From positions 168,586-232,585 of the forward strand of contig JAYODD010000002.1 in NCBI GenBank assembly GCA_038106145.1: a stretch of DNA of 64,000 bases, read 5' to 3'. The notes beneath the pieces were generated by a model. That model was not told the DNA's origin. It saw only the letters and a list, made by a program, of their open reading frames with translations, and ran no database searches. The DNA comes from JBFJKD01 sp038106145. GTDB lineage: Bacteria; Pseudomonadota; Gammaproteobacteria; Pseudomonadales; Porticoccaceae. Positions 43,431 through 52,584 of this stretch are shown here, one piece after another. How positions within the stretch are numbered: the first letter of the stretch is position 1; each line of letters opens with the position of its first letter. Position numbers and translations under genes: made by a program.

Positions 43431-44585
43431 ATGAACAAATCCATTGCCTGGGCTTGTGCACAGCTAAAAAATAAATTGTGGGTTGTGGGTCTGCTGGCGT
43501 TTTGCCATCTTCCGCTAGGACTGGCTGCCGACTTTCATCGCTTCTGGCCGGATAACCTTTACGCCGTAAATTTCATCGATAAAAACACCGGATTTATCGC
43601 CGGGTATAGCGGTACGTTATTGCGTACCGAGGACGGGGGCGACAATTGGGAAGCCCTGTATATCGGGCGCAACGAATTGATTCGCCGGGTCGATTTTGTC
43701 GATCCGGACTATGGCTGGGCCGTGGGCCATCGCGGATCCATTTTTCACAGCAAGGATGGTGGTCGCAACTGGGAAGTGCAGCACAGCGTGGCGAATACCT
43801 TTTTACGGGATGTGGCTTTTGTCGATCGCAACCATGGATGGGTAGTAGGTCATGAATCCGCGATTCTGCACACGGTGGACGGGGGCATCACCTGGACGGC
43901 GCAGAAGCTGGACGGCTATGTGGGCCGGGATTTACCCCGTCTGCACGGCATTGTGGTGCGCAGCGAGAGTGAAGCTGCCCTGGTTGGTGAGTTTGGGGTG
44001 GTTGCCCACACCCAGGACGGTGGCGAGCACTGGTCGCTGGTGGCGAATGAGTCGCGGGGTACACTGCTGTCCATAGCCGCAGCCGGCGATCGCTACGTGG
44101 TCGTCGGTTCGGACGGGGTCATCAATCTGGTCAGCCCGGTTGTATCCCTGTCCACATCAGCGGTGGCGGAGGGCACGGTTACCGCCGTTGGCCCAAACCA
44201 GGCGGAAGCAACTGTTCCAGCTGGTCAAGCTCCCTCCCCCCACGCTATTGAATATCAGATTCAACCGCTGGCCACGGGCACGACGGAGCATTTTTTCGCG
44301 GTTTCTGCCGCGGGCGACGGTGTTGCGGTTGCGGTAGGACGCTCGGCGGTGGTGAAAATTCATGGCACGACGGTCACGCCACTGGTTGCCGACGATTCGG
44401 TGGCCCTGCCGTTTAGCTGGTTTGGCGGTGTTGCGGTGCTGGAGGACGGCAGCTTCTGGTCGGTGGGAATTCGCGGGGCAGTGGCGCGGGGAGATCTGGC
44501 GAGCGGGTCGTTGACGCTGGCGTTTAATCTTGCGCATTCCGATCGCGTGGTACTTGGTTCTTCCCGTTGGGAGAAGTCACAATGA
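43431..44585 (+). CDS. YCF48-like beta-propeller protein, secreted
   Basis: A 384-residue protein with a signal peptide (to about residue 33, cut near LAAD). It has repeated BNR/YCF48 propeller blades: FIDKNTGFIAGYSGTLLRTEDGGDNWE, then DPDYGWAVGHRG..SKDGGRNWE, then DRNHGWVVGHES..TVDGGITWT. In plants and cyanobacteria YCF48 assists photosystem II assembly, but here it belongs to a bacterial periplasmic group found next to RND transporters. It overlaps the transporter gene by four bases, so the two are probably functionally coupled. Confidence 0.88.
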   Translation: MNKSIAWACAQLKNKLWVVGLLAFCHLPLGLAADFHRFWPDNLYAVNFIDKNTGFIAGYSGTLLRTEDGGDNWEALYIGRNELIRRVDFVDPDYGWAVGHRGSIFHSKDGGRNWEVQHSVANTFLRDVAFVDRNHGWVVGHESAILHTVDGGITWTAQKLDGYVGRDLPRLHGIVVRSESEAALVGEFGVVAHTQDGGEHWSLVANESRGTLLSIAAAGDRYVVVGSDGVINLVSPVVSLSTSAVAEGTVTAVGPNQAEATVPAGQAPSPHAIEYQIQPLATGTTEHFFAVSAAGDGVAVAVGRSAVVKIHGTTVTPLVADDSVALPFSWFGGVAVLEDGSFWSVGIRGAVARGDLASGSLTLAFNLAHSDRVVLGSSRWEKSQ

Positions 44586-46894
44586 TTGCTGCTCTGGCGC
44601 GCTTTGTCGCACAACGTTCAAAACTGGTTTTTGTCACCCTGGCACTTGTTACCTGTATTCCCGTTTATTTCGCATTCAAGGGGTTATCCCTGAATGTGGT
44701 GCTCGAGGAAATGCTGCCCGAGGGCGCGAATAACGTCGAGTTATTTATGCGTTTTGGACAGCAGTTTGGCGGCGCCAACACCACGCTGATCGAGTTGAAA
44801 AACAAAAACGGCACGATTTACACCCGAGAGTTTCTGGATAAATACAAGCAGATCGCCGAAGACACCTATTATCATCCGGACAGTATTCGTCACCTCAACC
44901 AGTCGCTGATACTGCGCAAAACCAAAAAAGTCACGGGTGCCGGTGGTAGTGTTGAAATCAATGCCATCCTGTGGCCGAACCTGCCGCAAACCGACGAGGA
45001 AATGGCCGACTTCCGGCGCGCGGTTAACGCACAGTTTCGCGGGTTTTTGGTGTCGGATGACGAAACGTCGGCGATGATTATCGCGGACTTCAAGGACGAC
45101 GCCGACTTCGAAGGGGTGCTGAAATTTTTCACCGATATTCGCGACAAGGTGGAAGATGACACGACGTCGCTGCATGTGGTGGGGCGGCCCATCCTGTTGG
45201 GCTATATCTATCAGTCCCTGGACGCGGTGTACAAGATTTTGCTGGTCTCGCTGGTGATTGTTGCGGCGGTGTTGTACCTGTATTTCCGTACCTGGATTGG
45301 CGTGTTTGTGCCGATGTTCACCGCCTCGGTGGCCACTCTGTGGGGATTGGGCGCCATGGGCTTTATCGGCTATAACCTCGATCCCCTATTGATTCTGCTG
45401 CCGGCATTTATTTTTGCGATTGTGTTGTCCCATGGCGTACAGCTGACCAATCGGGTGCTGGAAAACCTGCAAGACAATCCCGGTGATATCACCACCTGTA
45501 CAGAAAAAAGTTTACGTCGACTGCTGATACCCAGTACCGCGGCGATCATCACCGATGCGGCAGGTTTCGCGGTATTGGGCCTGGTGGCGATTCCCAGCAT
45601 CAAATCCCTGGCGCTGATCTGTGGTGTCTGGCTGCTATCCATCGCGCCAGCGCTGATTTTTGCGGCCTCGGTGTTGTGCATGATCCCGACGCCGAAGTCG
45701 CACAAAGCCCATTCGAAACTGCTGACCAGGATATGGAAAACCATCGTCGAGCTCGAGGATCACAAATATGCGGCCATCGGCGTGACTTTGGCGTTGCTGG
45801 TTTTCGGCGCGTTTTACGCCAAAAATCTTACCGTCGGGGATACCAAGGGTAGTGCCATTTTGTGGCCGGATTCGCGCTTTAATGTGGACGTGGACTCAAT
45901 CAATACCCGTTTCTCGCAGCTTGGTACGGATATGATGCAGGTGTACATTGAAGGCGATGAAAACACCATGCTCGACCCCACGGTGTATCACCAGACCGAG
46001 GCCCTGGACCGCTATATTTACGAGCACGTGCCCGAGGCACGCCCCGCGCAAAGCCTGGTGCCGGTGATCAAGCTGATAAATTCCGTGTTGTACGAAGGGG
46101 ATCCGTCCTACGAGATTATTCCCGACTCCACTGAGGAGGTGGGTTTCGATATCTACATGTTCCGTTCACGCGGCGAACCGGGGGACTTTTCCGCGTACAC
46201 CGACAAGGACTGGAAAATTGGCAATATTTCCTTCTTTCTGGAGGATCACAGCGTGCCGACCATCGCGCGCCTGACCCAGGCGGTGGACGAATTTTTTCAG
46301 CTTGAAGAGGAACAGGTCAGCCAGGCGGACTTTTTGTATTCTGGTGGCCAGGTGGGGATCGTCGAGGCGTTAAATACGGAAATCCGGCGGGCCAACATGC
46401 AAACCATGCTCGCCATTGCCGTCGTTATCGGGCTGTGTATTATTCTTTACTACCGCTCGGGCAAGGTCGGAATGATTTTGCTGTTCAGTCTGGCGACGGC
46501 AAATTTCCTGACCTATGCTTTTATGGCCTACAAAGGCGTGGGGTTGAATATCAGCACGCTACCCCTGGCGGCACTGGGGGTGGGTCTGGGTGTGGATTAC
46601 GGCATCTACATGGTGGACCGTATCAAGGAGGAGTTTCAAAAAGTCGGCTCTATGATCGACGCCATACACAATGCGTTGTTGACGGCGGGTAACGCGATCG
46701 TTGTTACGGCTGTCACCATGATCGGCCCGCTGTTGCCCTGGGCGTTTTTCTCGCCCCTGCGCTTTCAGGCGGAAATGGGCACGTTGCTGGCGCTGGTGCT
46801 GTTTATGAATATGCTGGGTTCGCTGCTGTTTGTGCCAGCCGCGATTGCCGCTACCCGGCCCAAGGCATTGTTTACCAAAGACAGCGCTGAGTAG
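44582..46894 (+). CDS. RND/MMPL-family transporter
   Basis: A 770-residue membrane protein with the MMPL layout: an N-terminal helix, a large periplasmic domain, a cluster of helices (about 215-385), a second periplasmic domain and a second cluster (about 610-765). Recognisable parts are YKILLVSLVIVAAVLYLYFRTW, HGVQLTNRVLENL, and ALGVGLGVDYGIYMVDRIKEE, typical of the late SSD/MMPL motif. It likely moves lipophilic compounds using proton motive force. ATG 44582 lies inside the ATGA overlap with the YCF48 gene and follows GGAGAAG. Substrate unknown. Confidence 0.9.
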   Translation: MIAALARFVAQRSKLVFVTLALVTCIPVYFAFKGLSLNVVLEEMLPEGANNVELFMRFGQQFGGANTTLIELKNKNGTIYTREFLDKYKQIAEDTYYHPDSIRHLNQSLILRKTKKVTGAGGSVEINAILWPNLPQTDEEMADFRRAVNAQFRGFLVSDDETSAMIIADFKDDADFEGVLKFFTDIRDKVEDDTTSLHVVGRPILLGYIYQSLDAVYKILLVSLVIVAAVLYLYFRTWIGVFVPMFTASVATLWGLGAMGFIGYNLDPLLILLPAFIFAIVLSHGVQLTNRVLENLQDNPGDITTCTEKSLRRLLIPSTAAIITDAAGFAVLGLVAIPSIKSLALICGVWLLSIAPALIFAASVLCMIPTPKSHKAHSKLLTRIWKTIVELEDHKYAAIGVTLALLVFGAFYAKNLTVGDTKGSAILWPDSRFNVDVDSINTRFSQLGTDMMQVYIEGDENTMLDPTVYHQTEALDRYIYEHVPEARPAQSLVPVIKLINSVLYEGDPSYEIIPDSTEEVGFDIYMFRSRGEPGDFSAYTDKDWKIGNISFFLEDHSVPTIARLTQAVDEFFQLEEEQVSQADFLYSGGQVGIVEALNTEIRRANMQTMLAIAVVIGLCIILYYRSGKVGMILLFSLATANFLTYAFMAYKGVGLNISTLPLAALGVGLGVDYGIYMVDRIKEEFQKVGSMIDAIHNALLTAGNAIVVTAVTMIGPLLPWAFFSPLRFQAEMGTLLALVLFMNMLGSLLFVPAAIAATRPKALFTKDSAE

Positions 46895-47019
46895 GCCCCC
46901 GTGTTGGGGCTCGAATAAATGCGGGTGCAGGGGAGAAATTGACGAATGACCAGTGCTGAAAATGACTGGATTGGGCTTTGTGAGGGGATGACAGGGCCAG
47001 AAAAAGTGAGGCAACGGCA

Positions 47020-47037
47020 TTAACGGTAGTACGTTAA
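47020..47037. promoter_or_regulatory. Inverted repeat upstream of DUF1302 gene
   Basis: TTAACG and CGTTAA are 6-base arms separated by six bases, about 60 bases before the DUF1302 start. It may be an operator; evidence is limited to the symmetry. Confidence 0.3.
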
Positions 47038-47098
47038 CGAAAGCAGCAGTGATAGCACCTAAAGATAATTAAATTAATTATTAGCAAGGGGGTTGGGC

Positions 47099-48997
47099 AT
47101 GAAAATACTACACAGATATGTACTGTTGGCGCTGGGCGTCGGGGCGATGTCGCTACCGGTTTCCGCGCTCGACACCGGCATAGATAATTTCACCTTAAAC
47201 GGTCGTCTGCGGCAGGGTTATTCCGTGGCCTATGATCTGGAAGGACAGGGCAACCAGAACGGCCCCGCCAGTTATCTGGCGGAGATCAAGTCGTCCTACA
47301 CGCCAAACCGCAACCTGACCTTTATCGGCAATTTCTGGTTACGCGGCGATTGGTCCCCGGACTGGGACCCACTCGACGTGCAGGCTGGTATCGTCGATCC
47401 GTTTTCGCCAGGATTTTCCGGCACCCTGCCCATGACCCTGCACGAGGATCGCTGCAATCCGAGTATGGGCTCCTTCTGTTCCGATACGGATGAGTTGAAA
47501 ACCCTGGGTGAAGCCGAGGATGTGATTCGCGAGCTGTCGGTGAAATACCGCGACCCCAAGCGCCGCTACACCATGAAGTTTGGCAAGTTCCAGCGCGGCT
47601 GGGGGCAGTCCGACGGCCTGCGTCTGCTGGACGTGCTGCATGCCCAGGATCTGCGGGAACGCTTTGCCTTCAAGGATTCCGACGAGCTGCGCATACCGGC
47701 GCTGATGCTGGCGACGGATTTCAATCTGAAAAAACTGGGCATGGCCGCGCCGTTCGAAGCCCTCGGTATGCGCCGCCCGACCCTGGAGTTCAATTTTGTT
47801 CCGGAGGTTTTTCACTCCAAATTCATCATTAACAATCCAACACCGAGCGACCCCAGTTCCGGGGGGATCTTTGGGCTGCCCTTTCCGCGCCTGTTCGACC
47901 CCAAATCGGGCCTGGGGCTGGTGGGGTTAGGTGCCAACCTGCACGAAAATACGCCGGACAATATCAGTTTCAAGGACGCGGAGTACTCCATGCGCCTGAA
48001 ATTTGAGACCCTGGGTGGGGAGGGCACCATCAACCTGTTTTACGGCATGCAGGATCTGCCGGTGGTAAAACTTACCGGAGCCAATGTGGTTGTCGGCGAT
48101 GCGTTTAATAATCCGGCTAATGCGCTGGCGGTGGTACCGGTGGATTTGGCCACGACTATGGCGGCTATCTGGGCACCCGTTGGAACTTTTGGACCAACCA
48201 CTGGCGGCTACCTGCCTTTTTTAAGGGGCTTGACCGGCGCCGGGCCATTTTCCAACAGCCCACTGGCGGCGTTGACGGGCGGTCTTTGTTTCGACCCTAC
48301 AAATCCTCTGCCAAACACCGTAGGTTGTTCGGTCACAGCCAACTTCGATCTGGATTACGATTACCGGCAAAAAATGGTGGGCTTTAGCTTTGCCCGGGAC
48401 CTGGGGGATATGATGTCGTTTGGGCCGAAAAGCACCTCACCCGCCCTGCGCCTCGAAGTGGCCTACGAGATTGACAAGCCCTTCAACCGCAGCACCGTGC
48501 GCAACCCCTTTGACGGCTCCGTGGAAACCGGCAGCCCGGCGCTGGTGGTGGATCCCAGCGATGCCATTGTCGAGAGCGACGTGATCTCCACCATGATCGG
48601 CTTTGACTACCCATTGTGGATACCGGGTTGGGATAAACAACAAAAATCCATCTTCACCAGCTTCCAGTTCTTCAACATCTATACCAAGGATGCGGATAAA
48701 GGCCTGCTGTCCCAGGCCCCTTACGGCTTTACGGAAGTGGAAGACAACCAACAGTACACCACCTTCCTGTGGAATGCGCCGATTATGGGCGAGGCCCTGA
48801 TTCTGGAAGGATTGCTGATCAAGGACCTGGACAATCAGGGCTATTTCTATCGGCAACGGGTGGACTTTCAATTCTTTGGCAATAGCTGGCGGCCGCGTCT
48901 GGAGTGGATGCATTTCGACGGGGAACCGGAATCGGCGCCCTATGGCATATTCGAAAATTCCGACTTTGTTGAATTTTCTCTGACCTACCAATTCTAA
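47099..48997 (+). CDS. DUF1302-family outer-membrane protein
   Basis: A 632-residue protein with a signal peptide (to about residue 24, SAL). The rest consists of alternating beta strands ending in the aromatic outer-membrane signature FVEFSLTYQF (terminal Phe), typical of beta-barrels. The DUF1302 family shows LNGRLRQGYSVAYD near the start and YRDPKRRYTMKFGKFQRGWGQSDGLRLLDVL. These barrels commonly lie next to DUF1329, YCF48 and MMPL genes, as here. ATG 47099 has AAGGGGG upstream. Probable outer-membrane part of the transport set. Confidence 0.88.
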   Translation: MKILHRYVLLALGVGAMSLPVSALDTGIDNFTLNGRLRQGYSVAYDLEGQGNQNGPASYLAEIKSSYTPNRNLTFIGNFWLRGDWSPDWDPLDVQAGIVDPFSPGFSGTLPMTLHEDRCNPSMGSFCSDTDELKTLGEAEDVIRELSVKYRDPKRRYTMKFGKFQRGWGQSDGLRLLDVLHAQDLRERFAFKDSDELRIPALMLATDFNLKKLGMAAPFEALGMRRPTLEFNFVPEVFHSKFIINNPTPSDPSSGGIFGLPFPRLFDPKSGLGLVGLGANLHENTPDNISFKDAEYSMRLKFETLGGEGTINLFYGMQDLPVVKLTGANVVVGDAFNNPANALAVVPVDLATTMAAIWAPVGTFGPTTGGYLPFLRGLTGAGPFSNSPLAALTGGLCFDPTNPLPNTVGCSVTANFDLDYDYRQKMVGFSFARDLGDMMSFGPKSTSPALRLEVAYEIDKPFNRSTVRNPFDGSVETGSPALVVDPSDAIVESDVISTMIGFDYPLWIPGWDKQQKSIFTSFQFFNIYTKDADKGLLSQAPYGFTEVEDNQQYTTFLWNAPIMGEALILEGLLIKDLDNQGYFYRQRVDFQFFGNSWRPRLEWMHFDGEPESAPYGIFENSDFVEFSLTYQF

Positions 48998-49031
48998 TGA
49001 GCATCAAACACGGTTAACAGGAGTTTGTGAA

Positions 49032-50450
49032 ATGAAAATTAAATTACTATCAGTGATGGCCAGCGTAGTCGCTGTGTTGTCGTTCGCGCCGCCAGTGGTG
49101 GCGGATTCGAATCAGGCGCTGGAGGACTGGAAGGCGTTTGCCGCGCAATCGGGCAATCCGGATCACGCCAAATGGGTGGCGGCCATTTCTCAACCGGAAG
49201 CCATTGCCCTGGCCAAGGAATGGAAAGCCCTGCGCGGTTACGATGCACAGGACCTGATTGCCAAGGGTAATATCCCCGCCGACCTGAAACCCGGTCTGAA
49301 GATATCCAAGGCCAATGCAGCGCAGTACCCCTGGCTCACGGATTACATGCCCAAGGAAATGTATGACGCGATGATGGCCGCGGATGGTTGGCTTGACGAA
49401 ATCAGCATCGTGCCCAGTAACACCTATTACATGCACAAAGGGGTGCTGGCAGCCACCAAAGCCATGCAGGCCAAGGGCGTGCAACCGCTGACTAATGACA
49501 AGGGAGAGTTGGTCAATCCGGACGGGTCTTATACCCTCACTAATGGCGAAACCGCCAATGCCATACCTTTTTTGCACCCAAAAAATGGGTTGGAACTGAA
49601 CTGGAGCTACGTGGCCCACGCGGTGGGTACGGAGACACTGTTTTTTCAGCCCATCGCCATGAACGCCTGTAGCCCGGATGGCACCCTGGATCGCCAGTAC
49701 AAAGCGGACTTGTGGTGGCAGAAGTTTCACGGACGCAACACGGTCGGGGTGAAGGGTGATATTCCCGGCAAGGAACGTTTTATCGAGGGTGGATCTATCT
49801 TCTTTACCGAGCCCTATGATATTCGCGGCCTGGCGGGTGTGCGCCAACGTTATCCTGAGGCCGACAAAGACGACGACTTCAAGGTGTTTATCCCCAGCCT
49901 GCGCCGCACCCGCGTGCTCACCGGTTCGGACGCACAGGACCCCCTGGCCTCCGGCCTGGAATTAACCTGGGACGACTGGCGCGCCTATTGGGGCAAGACC
50001 GATATCGATAAATTTGAGTACAAAATGGTGGGCGAAGGTTTTGTACTCGCGTCCCCGGAAGTGGGATATGTCTACGATTCCGCCAAGTTAGCTGAGTCAC
50101 AGTGCAAATGGACCTCCATGGAATTGGAATTGCGCCCGGTGTGGATACTGGAAATTACCGATAAAACCGGTAAATACATGTACTCCAAGCGCACGTCATG
50201 GGTCGATAAGGAAAATTACTACATGCAATACCATATGACCTACGATCCGCGCGGCAACCCATTGCGCAACTGGGATGACAGTCGTTCCTGGCGCCCCTTC
50301 GATGGCGATGCACAGTGGCGGCATGTCACCGTTTACAACACCGTCAACAAACGTTTTAACACCCTTTTTATGACCCCTAACTGGGACGACCGCGCTACAG
50401 GTGTTACCGACGAACAGTTCGATGTGGACCAGTTGCGGGATTATCAATAG
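49032..50450 (+). CDS. DUF1329-family periplasmic/outer-membrane-associated protein
   Basis: A 472-residue protein with a signal peptide (cut near VVADS). DUF1329 proteins resemble LolB/LolA-like lipid-carrying beta folds and travel with DUF1302 barrels and MMPL pumps. Visible features are DFKVFIPSLRRTRVLTGSDAQDP, WVDKENYYMQYHMTYDPRGNPLRNW and an acidic terminus. AGGAG precedes the ATG. It could ferry a hydrophobic substrate between the inner-membrane pump and the barrel; this role is inferred. Confidence 0.88.
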   Translation: MKIKLLSVMASVVAVLSFAPPVVADSNQALEDWKAFAAQSGNPDHAKWVAAISQPEAIALAKEWKALRGYDAQDLIAKGNIPADLKPGLKISKANAAQYPWLTDYMPKEMYDAMMAADGWLDEISIVPSNTYYMHKGVLAATKAMQAKGVQPLTNDKGELVNPDGSYTLTNGETANAIPFLHPKNGLELNWSYVAHAVGTETLFFQPIAMNACSPDGTLDRQYKADLWWQKFHGRNTVGVKGDIPGKERFIEGGSIFFTEPYDIRGLAGVRQRYPEADKDDDFKVFIPSLRRTRVLTGSDAQDPLASGLELTWDDWRAYWGKTDIDKFEYKMVGEGFVLASPEVGYVYDSAKLAESQCKWTSMELELRPVWILEITDKTGKYMYSKRTSWVDKENYYMQYHMTYDPRGNPLRNWDDSRSWRPFDGDAQWRHVTVYNTVNKRFNTLFMTPNWDDRATGVTDEQFDVDQLRDYQ

Positions 50451-50498
50451 TCCCTGCTGGGGGTAAACGGACTCACCCGTAAATTATTTTGTTGTACA

Positions 50499-50529
50499 GG
50501 CAGCGGCGCGCAGCGCCGCTGCCTTTTTT
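50499..50529 (+). terminator. Strong rho-independent terminator
   Basis: GGCAGCGGCGC and GCGCCGCTGCC form an 11-bp GC-rich stem with a short loop, followed by TTTTTTA. It ends the YCF48-RND-DUF1302-DUF1329 operon, 50 bases after the last stop. Confidence 0.92.
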
Positions 50530-50606
50530 ATTTGTTAAACTGCGCTACTGATTGTATTAGTAATAAGCCCCGGCAACGAATTGGGGCTGCGGGAGCAACC
50601 AGCAGT

Positions 50607-51632
50607 ATGAAGCAAACCCTTAAATTAAGCGTGCTGGACCAGTCGCCAGTGCATGACGACGGTGCCGAGTATTCCGGACTGCACCGCACCGTGGAACTGG
50701 CGCAGGCCTGCGATGCCGCCGGTTACCACCGCTACTGGCTGGCGGAGCACCACGCCACGCCAGGTTACGCCAGCCCATGCCCGGAAATTATGATTGGTCA
50801 GGTGGCGGCGAAAACGGAGCGCATACGGGTGGGCAGTGGCGGCGTCATGTTGACTCACTACAGTCCGTTTAAAGTGGCGGAAACATTTCGCGCGCTACAT
50901 GCTTTTTACCCGGGGCGCATTGATCTGGGCATTGGACGGGCGCCGGGGGGCAAACCCCTGTTGACCCAGGCGTTGGCGGCGCCGCGGCAACCGATTCCCG
51001 CGGACTATTACCCCCATCAGGCGCAGGAACTGGTGGCCTACCTGACCAACAGGGTACCCCCCGACCACCCCTTTGTCGAAGCCCTGGTGACTCCCCAGGA
51101 TGGGGGCACGCCGGATTTCTGGATGCTGGGCTCATCGGACGGCAGCGCAGAACTGTGCGGGCATCTCGGCATGGGGTTTGCGCTGGCGCTGTTTATTGGT
51201 AATCACGATCGCCCCACAGAAATCATCGCCCGTTACCGCGCTGCCTTTCGTGCCAACGCCACATTCGCGCGACCCCAGGCGATGATTGCGATCGCCGCTA
51301 TTTGTGGCGACAATCGCGAACATGCGGAATGGATTGCCAGCAGTTATGTATTCTGGAAAGTGCAGGCGTTTCGCCACGGCGTGGTAGATCCTTTGTGCGC
51401 GCCAGATGAAGCCCTGCGGCGGCGCGACAAATTATCGCCCTCTGATCGGGCCTACTACCAGGAAACCCTCAACACCATGGTGCTGGGCAGCCCCACCGAA
51501 TGTGCTGAGCACCTGCGCCGTATCGCCGCAACCTACGACGTGGACGAAGTGATGGTGGTAAACGTGACCCATTCGTTTGCCCCGAGGAAGCTGTCCTACC
51601 AGCGCCTGGCGGCGGAATTTGATCTTGCCTGA
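50607..51632 (+). CDS. LLM-class (bacterial luciferase-like) flavin oxidoreductase
   Basis: A 341-residue TIM-barrel flavoenzyme of the luciferase-like group: SVLDQSPV at the N-terminus, YWLAEHHATPGYASPCPEI, RIRVGSGGVMLTHYSPFKVAE and FYPGRIDLGIGRAPGG. It probably uses FMNH2 or another reduced flavin from a separate reductase. GGGAG lies about 11 bases before ATG 50607. The gene lies 60 bases ahead of the DmpD-like hydrolase and may be cotranscribed with it. Substrate unknown. Confidence 0.88.
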   Translation: MKQTLKLSVLDQSPVHDDGAEYSGLHRTVELAQACDAAGYHRYWLAEHHATPGYASPCPEIMIGQVAAKTERIRVGSGGVMLTHYSPFKVAETFRALHAFYPGRIDLGIGRAPGGKPLLTQALAAPRQPIPADYYPHQAQELVAYLTNRVPPDHPFVEALVTPQDGGTPDFWMLGSSDGSAELCGHLGMGFALALFIGNHDRPTEIIARYRAAFRANATFARPQAMIAIAAICGDNREHAEWIASSYVFWKVQAFRHGVVDPLCAPDEALRRRDKLSPSDRAYYQETLNTMVLGSPTECAEHLRRIAATYDVDEVMVVNVTHSFAPRKLSYQRLAAEFDLA

Positions 51633-51692
51633 AGGGCCTTGCCCGACAGCGCGGTTATCCCAACTGATTTATACCCTAGCGGAGAAAGCACG

Positions 51693-52526
51693 ATGAGTAC
51701 ACAGAACCCAGAACTCGGTTTATCCATCAAAACGGGCGCGTTTAATACCAATTACCACGATGTGGGTTCCGGCGAGCCGGTATTTCTGATCCACGGTTCC
51801 GGGGCGGGTGTAACCGCCTGGGCCAACTGGCGCCTGGTGATACCGGAGCTGGCAAAGGATTTTCGGGTGATTGCGCCGGATATGGTGGGCTTTGGTTACA
51901 CCGACCGCCCCGCTGGCATTGAGTACAACATGGACACCTGGGTGCAGCACGCCATCGACCTGATGGATGCGCTGGGTATTGAGCAAACCAATCTGGTGGG
52001 TAATTCCTACGGCGGTGCCCTGTCGGTCGCCCTCACCATTCGCTACCCCGAGCGGGTCAAGCGGCTGGTGCTGATGGGGGCAGCCGGGGTTGAGTTCGAG
52101 TTGACGCCGGGCCTGGACGCCGCCTGGGGTTACGAGCCGTCGGTGGAAAATATGCGCAAGTTGCTGGATATCTTTGCCTACAACAACGACCTGATTACCG
52201 ACGAGTTGGCCGAGCTGCGTTACAAGGCGAGCATTCAGCCCGGGTTTCAGGAAGCGTTCAGCAGCATGTTCCCCGCACCGCGCCAGCGCTGGATTTCCGC
52301 TCTGGCCAGTCCCGAGGAAGATATTAAAAAAATTCAACAACCGACATTGTTGATTCATGGACGGGAAGATATTGTGGTGCCACCCATCACCTCGAAGAAA
52401 ATGTTTGAATTAATCAAAAACGCCCAACTGCATATATTTGGCTGTTGCGGGCACTGGACGCAAATCGAACACAACGCGCGCTTTAATCGCCTGGTCGCGG
52501 ACTTCTTCAAGGAAGGGCAGGTTTGA
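51693..52526 (+). CDS. dmpD: 2-Hydroxymuconic semialdehyde hydrolase, DmpD-like
   Basis: A 277-residue alpha/beta hydrolase of the meta-cleavage-product group. The catalytic Ser105 is in LVGNSYGG; the Asp lies in IHGREDIVVP and the His in GCCGHWTQIEH. The N-terminal IHGSGAGVTAWANW and MFPAPRQRWI match DmpD/XylF closely. It hydrolyses ring-fission products of catechols to 2-hydroxypentadienoate and an acid. It converges with the dmpR-like regulator gene. It fits the phenol hydroxylase operon, although the catechol dioxygenase itself is not in the window. GGAGA precedes the ATG. Confidence 0.88.
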   Translation: MSTQNPELGLSIKTGAFNTNYHDVGSGEPVFLIHGSGAGVTAWANWRLVIPELAKDFRVIAPDMVGFGYTDRPAGIEYNMDTWVQHAIDLMDALGIEQTNLVGNSYGGALSVALTIRYPERVKRLVLMGAAGVEFELTPGLDAAWGYEPSVENMRKLLDIFAYNNDLITDELAELRYKASIQPGFQEAFSSMFPAPRQRWISALASPEEDIKKIQQPTLLIHGREDIVVPPITSKKMFELIKNAQLHIFGCCGHWTQIEHNARFNRLVADFFKEGQV

Positions 52527-52584
52527 AGCCGTAGTTCTGCGCGGCCCTGGCGCTGACAGGCAATATGCCGGAACGCGTCAGGGT

